DNA of 64,000 nt from an uncultured bacterium. GTDB taxonomy: Bacteria > Cyanobacteriota > Vampirovibrionia > Gastranaerophilales > Gastranaerophilaceae. The translations under genes were made by a program, and so were the position numbers. The notes beneath the pieces are model-generated. The model ran no database searches. It was not told the origin of the DNA and was given only the letters and a program-made list of their open reading frames with translations. This document shows, piece by piece, positions 1 through 8,327 of this stretch. The number at the start of each line of letters is the position of its first letter. The first letter of the stretch is position 1. Location: assembly GCA_902783835.1 (NCBI GenBank), contig CACZSN010000044.1, positions 56,532 through 120,531 of the forward strand. Direction: 5' to 3'.

Positions 1-87
1 TTTTTTCCGCAAGACTTGCATCATCCTTGCATAACGGACGATAAGCAATCTGAAATTAAAAAAGCTGTTTTTAAAATAAAATTATAA
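1..87 (+). CDS. C-terminal fragment of an unknown gene (5' end outside window)
   Basis: The first plus-strand frame is open from the window edge to a TAA at 85-87 and gives 28 residues, beginning FFPQDLHHPC and ending KAVFKIKL. It could be the tail of a gene starting to the left. It is too short to assign, and chance openness is possible. It is listed only because it is the one plausible coding segment left of the minus-strand terminator. No family is recognised. Confidence 0.3.
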   Translation, partial: FFPQDLHHPCITDDKQSEIKKAVFKIKL

Positions 88-112
88 AAAAAAGAGCGAA
101 ATAATTCGCTCT
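85..112 (-). terminator. Rho-independent terminator of the SGNH gene pair
   Basis: A perfect 8-bp stem, AGAGCGAA (93-100) with TTCGCTCT (105-112), encloses a 4-nt loop. On the minus strand it is followed by a run of eight T (plus-strand A run 86-93). It lies about 110 bp beyond the stop of the second SGNH gene. Nothing else is visible between 113 and 219. Confidence 0.75.
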
Positions 113-219
113 GCTGTCTGGAATTAAGAATAGTTGGAAGTATGAAAAAGATACTATAACTATATCTCATAGAAATCCTTTCGCAATTAGTCAGTCGGGT
201 AGTTCAAAAGGGTAGATGC

Positions 220-1176
220 TTACAGAGAGAAATGTTTGATTAACGCAGGAACGACTTCACTCCAAGCGGAATACGAAGGGTGAGGTCTTTCCATATCGTC
301 TGGAATTCTGTCAGTTTTTCCGTCCATTTTTCTGCCGATTAAATCTTCTGTCGAAACAGCTGTTATCCCAAGATTTTCAAATCTTTTACGGATTTCGGAA
401 GAATACAAAAAGTCAAATGATTTATCAATTCGTTCTTTGTTTTCTTTTTCATTCAAATTAAAATTTTCACTCAAATCATTATTCACATCTGAATACAAAA
501 GCACAATAAACTTGCTGTCAGGAAATTTTTTGTCACATTCAGCCTTAACAGCTTCGACAATTTTGAAAAAGAAATCAATGTTTTCCTCAAACGACAATTC
601 CCAAAGATATCTTTGAAATTTAGTGTTTTGAATATATTGAACAGACCAAAGTTTATAAGCGAAGTTATAGCCCTGATTCGGGATAAGATTTCTTTTTCTG
701 TAAGAATCAAAATTTTGCCATTGACCGCAACGTTGTATATGGTCAAACATATAAGTATATATAATATACTCGGGAGTTTGGAGGTTTTTATCTTTATTAT
801 TATCGAACAACAACAACGCTTCCGAAATATTATATCCGCTTAAACCGAAATTATAGCATAATCTTTTTGTTGCTTTTTCTACAAGATACGGAAATGTTTC
901 ATCATCTGAAAGTCTGTAACCATATGTATAAGAGCATCCTAAAAACAAAATCGGTCTTTTTTCATGCTTTTCAATATGCTTTTCCGCCCTTAATTTTGAC
1001 CAAGACGGAATTGAATTTATTTCAGTTTTTCCGCTGACAAAATTTGCTACGGAACCGGCATTTGAGGTGTATTTACAATATGAAAAAAATTCAAACAATA
1101 ACAGCAACGAAACAATACAAACGACATTAATTGCCAATATTTTGAATATTTTATTTTTTTCGCCAAAAAGTTTCAT
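220..1176 (-). CDS. SGNH/GDSL-hydrolase-like membrane-anchored protein (copy 2)
   Basis: This 318-residue protein has one hydrophobic N-terminal segment (about residues 12-32), so the rest is probably outside the inner membrane. Motif GCSYTYG (Ser82) matches SGNH block I with the nucleophilic Ser, NFGLSGYN supplies a block II-like Gly, and RPHPSYSAW (His299) fits block V. The usual block V Asp three residues before the His is Glu here. The family includes esterases and acyl-removing enzymes acting on polysaccharides or lipids; the substrate is unknown. The gene lies 13 bp after a paralogue of identical length and similar sequence, so this is a tandem duplication transcribed together. A weak GGGTG precedes the ATG. 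Confidence 0.7.
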   Translation of the reverse strand: MKLFGEKNKIFKILAINVVCIVSLLLLFEFFSYCKYTSNAGSVANFVSGKTEINSIPSWSKLRAEKHIEKHEKRPILFLGCSYTYGYRLSDDETFPYLVEKATKRLCYNFGLSGYNISEALLLFDNNKDKNLQTPEYIIYTYMFDHIQRCGQWQNFDSYRKRNLIPNQGYNFAYKLWSVQYIQNTKFQRYLWELSFEENIDFFFKIVEAVKAECDKKFPDSKFIVLLYSDVNNDLSENFNLNEKENKERIDKSFDFLYSSEIRKRFENLGITAVSTEDLIGRKMDGKTDRIPDDMERPHPSYSAWSEVVPALIKHFSL

Positions 1177-1189
1177 AAGTTTACACCCA

Positions 1190-2146
1190 TCAAAGATTAA
1201 ATTTTTTCACAAATTCAGGGGCAATTTGTTGCCAAGCGGAATACGAAGGATGAGGTCTGTTTTCATCATTTGCAACTCTGTCTTCAACTCTGTCCATCTT
1301 TCGACCGAGTAATTCCTCCGTCGATACAACTGTTATGCCCATTTTTTCAAATCTTTTTCTAAACTCCGAAGAGTTTAAAAGTTGAAAAGTTTTATCCAAA
1401 TCGTTATTTACGGCTTCGTATTTATCAGATAAACTTTTGCTCAAATCTTTGTTTACGTCGGAATATATCAAAACAACAAATTTGCTGTCGGGAAACATTT
1501 TATCACATTCGGATTTTACAACCGCAAGAATTTTAAAATAAAAGTCAATATTTCCTGCAGTATCTAAATTTGAAAAATATTTCTTCGCTAATCTTGCACT
1601 TTGAATGTATTGAACCGACCACAGTTTATACAAAAAATTGTACTTCTGGTCAGGTATCAATCCACGTATTCTGAAAGAATCAAATAAATTCCAATAATCA
1701 TTTCTGTTAATATGGTCAAACATATAGGTATAAACTATATATTCAGGCTTTGAAATTGTAAGCAATTTATCTTTGAATTTTTTAGAATCGATTAATAACA
1801 ACTCTTCACTGATATTATATCCAATCATGCCGAAATTATAGCAATTTCTACCTGTCAATTTTTCAACAGTCGCCGAAAATGTTTCTTCATCTTTTAAATG
1901 AAAACCGTATGTATATGAACCGCCAAAAAATAAAATCGGTCTTTTCTTATTATCGTCAAGATGCTTTGTTTCTCTTATTTCCGCCCATGTCGGGATTGAT
2001 TTTTCACAATTATAGCCACCAACAAAATTAGGCTTGTAATCAATTTTTTTTAAAAACAAAGAATAAGAAATATATTCAAAACATAAAAATATAATAATCA
2101 AGAAAATCAGATTAATTAATATTTTTGAAAAACCTCTTTGTCCCAT
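1190..2146 (-). CDS. SGNH/GDSL-hydrolase-like membrane-anchored protein (copy 1)
   Basis: This is the paralogue of the gene at 220-1176, also 318 residues, with an N-terminal membrane segment (about residues 8-32). It has GGSYTYG (Ser77), NFGMIGYN and RPHPSYSAW (His299). At the block V position where SGNH enzymes normally have Asp, three residues before the His, this copy has Asn. Either the acid is supplied elsewhere or the copy is catalytically altered. Both copies share runs such as YTYMFDHI, KLWSVQYIQ and ECDK.FPDSKF. No clear Shine-Dalgarno precedes the ATG. The role may be modification of a surface glycan, but only the fold family is supported. Confidence 0.7.
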   Translation of the reverse strand: MGQRGFSKILINLIFLIIIFLCFEYISYSLFLKKIDYKPNFVGGYNCEKSIPTWAEIRETKHLDDNKKRPILFFGGSYTYGFHLKDEETFSATVEKLTGRNCYNFGMIGYNISEELLLIDSKKFKDKLLTISKPEYIVYTYMFDHINRNDYWNLFDSFRIRGLIPDQKYNFLYKLWSVQYIQSARLAKKYFSNLDTAGNIDFYFKILAVVKSECDKMFPDSKFVVLIYSDVNKDLSKSLSDKYEAVNNDLDKTFQLLNSSEFRKRFEKMGITVVSTEELLGRKMDRVEDRVANDENRPHPSYSAWQQIAPEFVKKFNL

Positions 2147-2180
2147 ATTTTTACAATAATATAAACAAAAAAATTGTTCA

Positions 2181-2217
2181 AAAAAAGAAACGGCACCTTT
2201 TTTCGAAGTGCCGTTTT
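2181..2217 (-). terminator. Terminator of the czc operon (possibly bidirectional)
   Basis: AAACGGCAC (2188-2196) pairs with GTGCCGTTT (2208-2216). On the minus strand the stem is followed by six T (plus-strand A run 2181-2186), just after the czcA stop. T-rich sequence on the plus side could make it work in both directions. Confidence 0.8.
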
Positions 2218-2221
2218 CTTT

Positions 2222-5200
2222 CTATTTTTTAACTTTAATCTTATAAAAAATTCGCCTGAATTTTTTCTTCAAATCAACTTTTGTGTCACCAAAAAGACTG
2301 TAAAGAACAGGCAAAACGATTAAAGTTAAGAACAATGACGATATCAAGCCGCCGATAATGACTGTTGCAAGCGGTTTTTGAACTTCTGCACCCGAACCGG
2401 TTGACAGAGCCATCGGCAAAAAGCCCAAAGCCGCAACCATTGCCGTCATTAAGACAGGACGCAATCTCGTTGCCGTACCTAATCTGATTACATCGTGCAT
2501 CGAGTGACCTTCGGCTTGCAATTTATTGAATGTGGAAATCAAAACCAAACCGTTCAAAATTGCGACCCCGAAAAGTGCGATAAAACCAATAATTGCAGGG
2601 ACACTGATATACATACCCCTTAGCCATAATGCCGCAATTCCGCCGACCGCCGCAAATGGAACATTGAACATTACCAAGACGGCATCTCGAACAGACGAGA
2701 ATGTACCGAGCAAAAGCAAGAAAATTATGGCAATCGAAATCGGAACAACAACCGCAAACTTTGCCATAGCACGTTCCTGATTTTCAAACTGACCGCCCCA
2801 TTGAATGTAATAACTTGGCGGAAGTTTGATTTTAGCATCGATTTTCGATTGAGCATCTTTTACGAAACTGCCGATGTCTCGACCTCGAACGTTGCATTGG
2901 ATAATAATTCTGCGTTCACCAAATTCCCTGTTTACCGCCTCAATTCCGTTATCAATTCGAACAGTTGCAACCTGACCGAGCGGCACTTTTCTTCCGTCTT
3001 CTGTATCGACCAAGAGATGTTTAAGATACTCAACGTCATTGTTTCTGCACGTTTCAGAAAATTTTACACGGAGAGCAAAACGTTTTTTGCCGTCCAAAAT
3101 TTCAGAAACACTTTCACCCAAAGTTGCAGTCGTCACGAGCGTTTTGATATCATCAATATCGATTCCGTACCTTGCAATCGCAAGTCTATCAGGAACAATC
3201 GAAAGTTGATTTTGACCGGAAAGTTGCTCAACTTGAATATCCACAGCACCTTTGACCGTTTGCAAAACACTTTCGATTTGCTCAGCCTTCTTCGTCAAAA
3301 TATCCAAATCCTCGCCGAAAAGTTTTATCGCAATATCCGATTTAACCCCTGAAACGAGTTCGTTTACTCGCATTTCAATAGGTTGAGTAAAACTGAAATT
3401 TACACCTGGGACTTTTTCTTGCAATACTTTGTCCATTTCGATGCCGATTTTTTCTTTGTTCATACCAAACCGCCACTTCGATTTCGGTATCAAATTGACA
3501 TACATATCTGTTTCATATACGCCCATCGGGTCTGTCGCAAGGTCGGCACGTCCAATTTTCGAAACAACTTCCTTTACTTCAGGAATATTTTCTTTCAAAG
3601 TTTTTTCAACGAGCGTCGTAGTCTTGACCGCCTCAGACAATGAAATACTCGGCAAGTCCGCTATCCCAATCGAAAAACAACCTTCATCAAGGCTTGGAAT
3701 AAACTCCGTTCCCTTGAATGAAAGTGAAAAAATGCTTACAACAAATAGTGTTATCGCTACTAACACGGTCTTTAAGCGGTGTTTCATAACGACTTCAAGA
3801 AAATCATTATATGGTTTTCTAACCTTCGAAACAATCACGCTTGGTTTATCTTTGTTATCATTTTTAAGGAAAATGCTGCACAACACAGGGGTCAAAAACA
3901 TTGCAACCATAAGTGAACCCAAAAGTGCAAAACATACCGTAAACACCATTGGAGAGAACATTTTGTACTCCATTCCCTCGAGGGTCAAAACTGGCATATA
4001 AACAACAGTGATAATCAAAACACCAAAGAAAATCGGCTTCGCCATTTCTTTTACGGCGTTTTCGATGATTTCAAGTTTTGACATTTTGCCATGCTGTTCG
4101 CCGAGTCTGTGAATGATATTTTCCGCCATAACAATCGAGCCATCAACAATCATACCAAAGTCAATTGCACCCAAACTCATAATGTTTGCACTAATTCCGA
4201 GTGCTTTCATACCAATAAATGAAAACATCAACGACATCGGAATTGTAAAGGCTACAATCAGTGCGGCTCTAATGTTTCCGAGCATTAACAAAAGCACGAG
4301 TACAACGAGCATACCCCCTTCAACGAGGTTAGTTTTAACGGTTTTAATTGTTTGCTCAACAAGGTTTGTTTGGTCGTAAAACGGTTTAATTTTTACCCCT
4401 TCGGGCAAAGATTTTTTGATTTCTTCCATTTTCGACTTGACATGTTTAATGACGTTACGGCTATTTTCGCCCTTCAACATCATTACAATTCCCGTGACGA
4501 CTTCACCCTTGCCATCTTTTGTTGCAGCACCTTGACGGAACATTTCACCATACTGGACTTTTGCAATATTTCTGACGAAAATCGGAGTACCGTCACGATA
4601 AGCAACGACAATGTTTTCGATATCATCGAGCGAATTAATCAAACCTTGACCTGAAACGATATATTGTTCAGAGGAATGTTCAATAATACCTCCGCTAAAG
4701 TTAGCATTATTGTTCTTTAAAGCCTCAAAGACTTGTTTCAGGCTCAAATTGTATGCCAATAATTTTTCAGGATAAAGCACGACCTGATATTCTCTCGTTT
4801 TGCCGCCCCAAGTGTTGACTTCATTGACACCGGGGACAGTTCTGAGTTGATATTTTATATCCCAATCGTGTAAAGTTTTGAGTTCATCCGGAGAGTAGCC
4901 TTTACCCTCGATTGCGTATTGATAAATTTCGCCCATACCCGTTGTGATAGGCCCCATTTCCGGAGAAACACCTTCCGGCAATTTTCCGATAGCGGATTGC
5001 AGACGTTCATTAACAAGTTGTCGTGCAAAATAAATGTCCACATTATCCTTGAAAACAACCGTTACAAGTGATAATCCGACTTTTGAGACAGAACGGATTT
5101 GAACAACATTCGGAATACCGTTCATCATCGACTCAATCGGCATCGTGACAAGCTGTTCCGACTCAGTCGGAGACATTCCCAACGTATCCGTCAATATTTG

Positions 5201-5338
5201 AACCTGATTGTTTGTTAAATCCGGAAAAGCATCAATCGGCAAGTTTCTGAAAGCTAAAATTCCGCAGATGAAAATTACCGCAAACAAAAGGCAAACAGGT
5301 ATTTTATTTTTAATTAATTTAGCTAATATCTGTTCCAT
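2222..5338 (-). CDS. czcA: Heavy-metal efflux RND transporter, CzcA type
   Basis: This 1038-residue inner-membrane proton/metal antiporter exports divalent cations through a tripartite pump. Features seen: N-terminal transmembrane helix and FRNLPIDAFPD start, the heavy-metal RND signature DFGMIVDGSIVMAEN in TM4, QPIEMRVNELVSGVKSD in the periplasmic porter region, and a C-terminal multi-helix block with GFIALFGVAILNGLVL. Length is typical of the family. The QPIEMRVNEL stretch is closer to Co/Zn/Cd (Czc/Cnr) than to Cu/Ag (Cus) members as I recall them, but the metal cannot be fixed from sequence alone. It is last in the operon, 8 bp after czcB, with SD AGAGGT. Confidence 0.93.
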   Translation of the reverse strand: MEQILAKLIKNKIPVCLLFAVIFICGILAFRNLPIDAFPDLTNNQVQILTDTLGMSPTESEQLVTMPIESMMNGIPNVVQIRSVSKVGLSLVTVVFKDNVDIYFARQLVNERLQSAIGKLPEGVSPEMGPITTGMGEIYQYAIEGKGYSPDELKTLHDWDIKYQLRTVPGVNEVNTWGGKTREYQVVLYPEKLLAYNLSLKQVFEALKNNNANFSGGIIEHSSEQYIVSGQGLINSLDDIENIVVAYRDGTPIFVRNIAKVQYGEMFRQGAATKDGKGEVVTGIVMMLKGENSRNVIKHVKSKMEEIKKSLPEGVKIKPFYDQTNLVEQTIKTVKTNLVEGGMLVVLVLLLMLGNIRAALIVAFTIPMSLMFSFIGMKALGISANIMSLGAIDFGMIVDGSIVMAENIIHRLGEQHGKMSKLEIIENAVKEMAKPIFFGVLIITVVYMPVLTLEGMEYKMFSPMVFTVCFALLGSLMVAMFLTPVLCSIFLKNDNKDKPSVIVSKVRKPYNDFLEVVMKHRLKTVLVAITLFVVSIFSLSFKGTEFIPSLDEGCFSIGIADLPSISLSEAVKTTTLVEKTLKENIPEVKEVVSKIGRADLATDPMGVYETDMYVNLIPKSKWRFGMNKEKIGIEMDKVLQEKVPGVNFSFTQPIEMRVNELVSGVKSDIAIKLFGEDLDILTKKAEQIESVLQTVKGAVDIQVEQLSGQNQLSIVPDRLAIARYGIDIDDIKTLVTTATLGESVSEILDGKKRFALRVKFSETCRNNDVEYLKHLLVDTEDGRKVPLGQVATVRIDNGIEAVNREFGERRIIIQCNVRGRDIGSFVKDAQSKIDAKIKLPPSYYIQWGGQFENQERAMAKFAVVVPISIAIIFLLLLGTFSSVRDAVLVMFNVPFAAVGGIAALWLRGMYISVPAIIGFIALFGVAILNGLVLISTFNKLQAEGHSMHDVIRLGTATRLRPVLMTAMVAALGFLPMALSTGSGAEVQKPLATVIIGGLISSLFLTLIVLPVLYSLFGDTKVDLKKKFRRIFYKIKVKK

Positions 5339-5346
5339 TTTGACCT

Positions 5347-6555
5347 CTAATCTTCTTCCGCAAATTCTGATTTAAGCATTTCCGATTTGAGGGTGAAACT
5401 ACCGTTGCCGACGACTTTATCGCCCAAATTCAAGCCCTCGTTGACGAAATACCCTTCATTGTCACGTTCGCCCAAAACAACCTCTTGTTTTTTGTATTTC
5501 CCATCGCCCAAATCCAAGAATACAAAGGTTTCTTTGCCATATTTTTGAACAGCAGAAATAGGAACATAAGCCTTATTTTCCTTGTGGTTATTGATAATTT
5601 TTATATCTCCGTACATTCCGGGACGAAGGAGAGACAATGAATTGTCCATAAATGCTCTCGCCACAAATGTTTGAGTTGCATCATTACTTTGAGGTTGAAT
5701 ATAATCAATCGTGCCGTAGAATTTTTTTCCGCTCAAACTGTCAGGGGTAAATTCTACCTTTTGTCCCTTTTCAACTTGTGCAATATCTGATGAATACAAA
5801 GTTATATCAAGCCAAAGTTTTGACATATCCGTAATTTCAAATAAGACTTGCTCCGGAGTAACAACTTCGCCCAATTTAATACTTTTCTTTGTTATAATTC
5901 CCGATTTCATTGCACAAATCGGATTTTGGGTTGCAAGATTTTCCGTATCAAAATTCGGTCTTACACCATAAGTTCCCATTATAGCGTTAACCTCTTGTTT
6001 TATGTGAGTTTCACGTTCCAATGACATAGCCAAATCATCTTTCGCCAAAAGATAATCACTTTGAGCCTGAATTAAATCTTTTTGGGGACTTATTCCTTCC
6101 TGATACAATCTTTTTTCACGTTCATAATTGGCTCTTGCAAGATTTAAACGTGTTTTTACCTGTCTTATTGCAATTCTGTTTTCATGTAAAGATTTCGTGG
6201 CCTCCGCATTAATCCTTGTAATTTCAGGATTTTGTATATATGCCAAAACTTGCCCCGCACGTACGTAATCACCTAATTTTACGGGAGCTGAAGTTATTCT
6301 TCCCATTATCATTGAACTTACGGAATAAAATTTATCTTCATCGGTTTTAATTTCACCCGTTGTTGTAATCGTCGTCGTAACAGGTTTTTCCATAACGGTA
6401 ACTGTTTCGATTTTACTTTCTTTAACAACATCTTCGGAAAGTTCAATGAAATCATTCACTTCCGCCTGATTGTCTTCATCTTTTTGACAAGCTGTCATTA
6501 TCGGCATAACCGCCAATATTATCATTAATACAAATATTTTTTTATAATTCTTCAT
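5347..6555 (-). CDS. czcB: Periplasmic adaptor (membrane fusion) lipoprotein, CzcB type
   Basis: This HlyD/RND adaptor, 402 residues, links CzcA to the outer-membrane factor. The start at 6555 is chosen because GGGAG lies 8 nt upstream; an ATG 21 bp further upstream has no such site. The N-terminus MKNYKKIFVLMIILAVMPIMTAC is a lipoprotein signal with Cys as the predicted acylation site. Next come a split biotinyl-lipoyl domain (GDYVRAGQVLAYIQNPE and KSIKLGEVVTPEQVLFEI), an intervening coiled coil rich in R/E/Q, and beta-barrel plus membrane-proximal domains. It overlaps the czcC stop by 14 bp, so translation is probably coupled. Confidence 0.88.
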   Translation of the reverse strand: MKNYKKIFVLMIILAVMPIMTACQKDEDNQAEVNDFIELSEDVVKESKIETVTVMEKPVTTTITTTGEIKTDEDKFYSVSSMIMGRITSAPVKLGDYVRAGQVLAYIQNPEITRINAEATKSLHENRIAIRQVKTRLNLARANYEREKRLYQEGISPQKDLIQAQSDYLLAKDDLAMSLERETHIKQEVNAIMGTYGVRPNFDTENLATQNPICAMKSGIITKKSIKLGEVVTPEQVLFEITDMSKLWLDITLYSSDIAQVEKGQKVEFTPDSLSGKKFYGTIDYIQPQSNDATQTFVARAFMDNSLSLLRPGMYGDIKIINNHKENKAYVPISAVQKYGKETFVFLDLGDGKYKKQEVVLGERDNEGYFVNEGLNLGDKVVGNGSFTLKSEMLKSEFAEED

Positions 6556-7792
6556 TACTGTTTGCTCCCAATGCACGTTCTAAATCACTTAGCGATGTAT
6601 GATAATTTGCAATCGCATCAGTATAACCGTTTCTTGCTTTTTCATATGCCTGCTGCGAAGTCAAAAGCATTAAAATATCACTTTTTCCTTCTTTAAAACT
6701 CATTTCTGATTTAGTCATAACTTCTTTTGCTTTTGGCAAAAGTTCGTTTTCATAAATCTTTAAAGCGGCAGCCGTTCTTACGACCGAAGAATAAGCATTT
6801 TTTACTTCCAGCTCAACTTTATTCTCTTCAGCTTTCAAGTCTTTTTCCAATTTGACTCTTTGAGCTTTTGCTTCTTTTAAAGCAGCCTGCCCGCGGTTAA
6901 ATACCGGCAAATCTATTGCAACCGTTGAATAAACACTAACGTGCGTTACTTGTCCTTTTTCGGTATTTTCTATCATAACGTTAGGTCCGACGGCAAGCGT
7001 CAAATCAGGCACTGCCGTAGCTCTTGCAAGTTTCTCCAATTGAATGTTTTGTTCAAGCAGTTTTGAAATTCGTTTTAATTCGGGACGATTATCCTTAGCT
7101 TCTTTAATCAAAATTTCCTGAACATTTTTATCATCGATTTCCGATTTACCGTAATCATTATTAAGTTCAGGCTTTTTAAGTTCAATATCTTCCGGCAAAA
7201 CTTCACCGATATAAAAACTCAAATTGTGTATAGCCTTTGCTTTTTCAAGTTTTATAGCTTCAATATCACTTTTTGTATTTATTTCAAGAATTTCTGCCTG
7301 CAAAACATCAAGTTTAGCAATATCACCGGCGAGTTCTTTTTTTCTTGCAATATCGCTCATCGACTTTGTAATTTTTAAAATTTCAAATTCGGTATTTAAC
7401 TTTTCTTGAGCGGAATACAACTGAATATATGCCGTACGTATTTGAGCACGCAAATCAATTATCGAAGTCGCTATCTCTTGCAACGTAACTTCTTTTTGCT
7501 GCTTTGCAATATTAACACGTTTTCTGATTTTTCCGCCAAGTTCGATTGTTTGCTCAATACCGCCTTTGTATGACTTATCGGCAATTGATGCATCAAGAAC
7601 CAACCTCGGATTTGTCCTTAAACCTGCTGTTTTTATTTGTGCATCGCTAATTCCTATTTTTGCACGTTCCGATTGTATTGCGGGATTATTTGCTATACCT
7701 GACGTAATTGCATCGTCAAGCGTAATTTGTTCACTTAGTGCCGTTTGCCCGCAAAAAAACAGCATAAGCAATAACATTATTCTTTGTTTCAT
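6542..7792 (-). CDS. czcC: Outer-membrane efflux protein, CzcC/TolC family
   Basis: This 416-residue protein has a signal peptide (MKQRIMLLLMLFFCGQTALSE) followed by two OEP repeats of long helices, with typical phrases such as ITLDDAITSGIANNPAIQ at the N-terminus and KEGKSDILMLLTSQQAYEKARNGY near the C-terminus. It forms the outer-membrane duct of the pump. The start at 7792 is preferred over the ATG at 7804 because GGTGA lies just upstream of it and nothing like an SD precedes the other. It follows the small Cys/His protein by 56 bp in the same operon. Confidence 0.9.
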   Translation of the reverse strand: MKQRIMLLLMLFFCGQTALSEQITLDDAITSGIANNPAIQSERAKIGISDAQIKTAGLRTNPRLVLDASIADKSYKGGIEQTIELGGKIRKRVNIAKQQKEVTLQEIATSIIDLRAQIRTAYIQLYSAQEKLNTEFEILKITKSMSDIARKKELAGDIAKLDVLQAEILEINTKSDIEAIKLEKAKAIHNLSFYIGEVLPEDIELKKPELNNDYGKSEIDDKNVQEILIKEAKDNRPELKRISKLLEQNIQLEKLARATAVPDLTLAVGPNVMIENTEKGQVTHVSVYSTVAIDLPVFNRGQAALKEAKAQRVKLEKDLKAEENKVELEVKNAYSSVVRTAAALKIYENELLPKAKEVMTKSEMSFKEGKSDILMLLTSQQAYEKARNGYTDAIANYHTSLSDLERALGANSNEEL

Positions 7793-7848
7793 ATCTTTCA
7801 CCATTATAAAATTTTACTGCACAAAACACCATTTAAGGTGAATTTTCG

Positions 7849-8268
7849 CTAAATGGTAAGTCTTACTGTTTTAATTTTTTCCAAATACCCTATATCAGGT
7901 GCTCTTGCTTGTTTATCAGAAAAATTTATCTGTTTAGAATTTATATTGTAAATAGAATCCAATGTCGGTAAAACATTGACGGCAACGTAATCCCCAACAT
8001 ACAAAGGAACACTGTTGTCAGGAACAATTTCATTACTATTGGAAGAAATACTTTTATCCGAACAATCTTCACTTGTGATACTGATTTGTCCTTCATCCGT
8101 TATAATAACTTGATGTCTTGCTATACAACAAGCATCTATGCCAAACATATTCAATCCGATATGATCTTTGGCAATACAAACCGAAGCACTTGCAAACGTT
8201 GCAAAATTAACGATGCAATAAACTATCATTAATACAGTTATTAACGGTTTTGTGAAAAACTTTTTCAT
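7849..8268 (-). CDS. Small secreted Cys/His-rich protein leading the czc operon
   Basis: This 139-residue protein has a signal peptide (about residues 1-29, ending FASAS). The mature N-terminus reads VCIAKDHIGLN...DACCIARHQ: Cys, His, a CysCys pair and another His within about 25 residues, with one further Cys in the middle (SEDC). This pattern looks suited to metal binding in the periplasm and fits its position as first gene of a metal efflux operon. I know similar small Cys/His proteins next to czc operons but cannot name a family with certainty. There is no Shine-Dalgarno; the -10 box lies 9 nt upstream of the ATG (see promoter 8278-8306). Confidence 0.75.
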   Translation of the reverse strand: MKKFFTKPLITVLMIVYCIVNFATFASASVCIAKDHIGLNMFGIDACCIARHQVIITDEGQISITSEDCSDKSISSNSNEIVPDNSVPLYVGDYVAVNVLPTLDSIYNINSKQINFSDKQARAPDIGYLEKIKTVRLTI

Positions 8269-8277
8269 AACAGTTTG

Positions 8278-8306
8278 ATTATACTATTTTAAAAAACTTT
8301 TTTCCA
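8278..8306 (-). promoter_or_regulatory. Predicted promoter of the czc operon, possibly leaderless
   Basis: On the minus strand there is TGGAAA (8306-8301), a 17-bp spacer and a perfect TATAAT (8283-8278). Transcription would start about 7 nt on, only 2-3 nt before the ATG at 8268. No ribosome-binding site is present in the 9 nt between the -10 box and the ATG. Confidence 0.55.
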
Positions 8307-8327
8307 GTTCTGTAAAGTTTAATGAAA

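Noticed and set aside
2526..4654. Open frames on the plus strand opposite czcA
   Set aside because: They mirror the codon structure of czcA, lack ribosome-binding sites and show no recognisable domain; shadows of the real gene.
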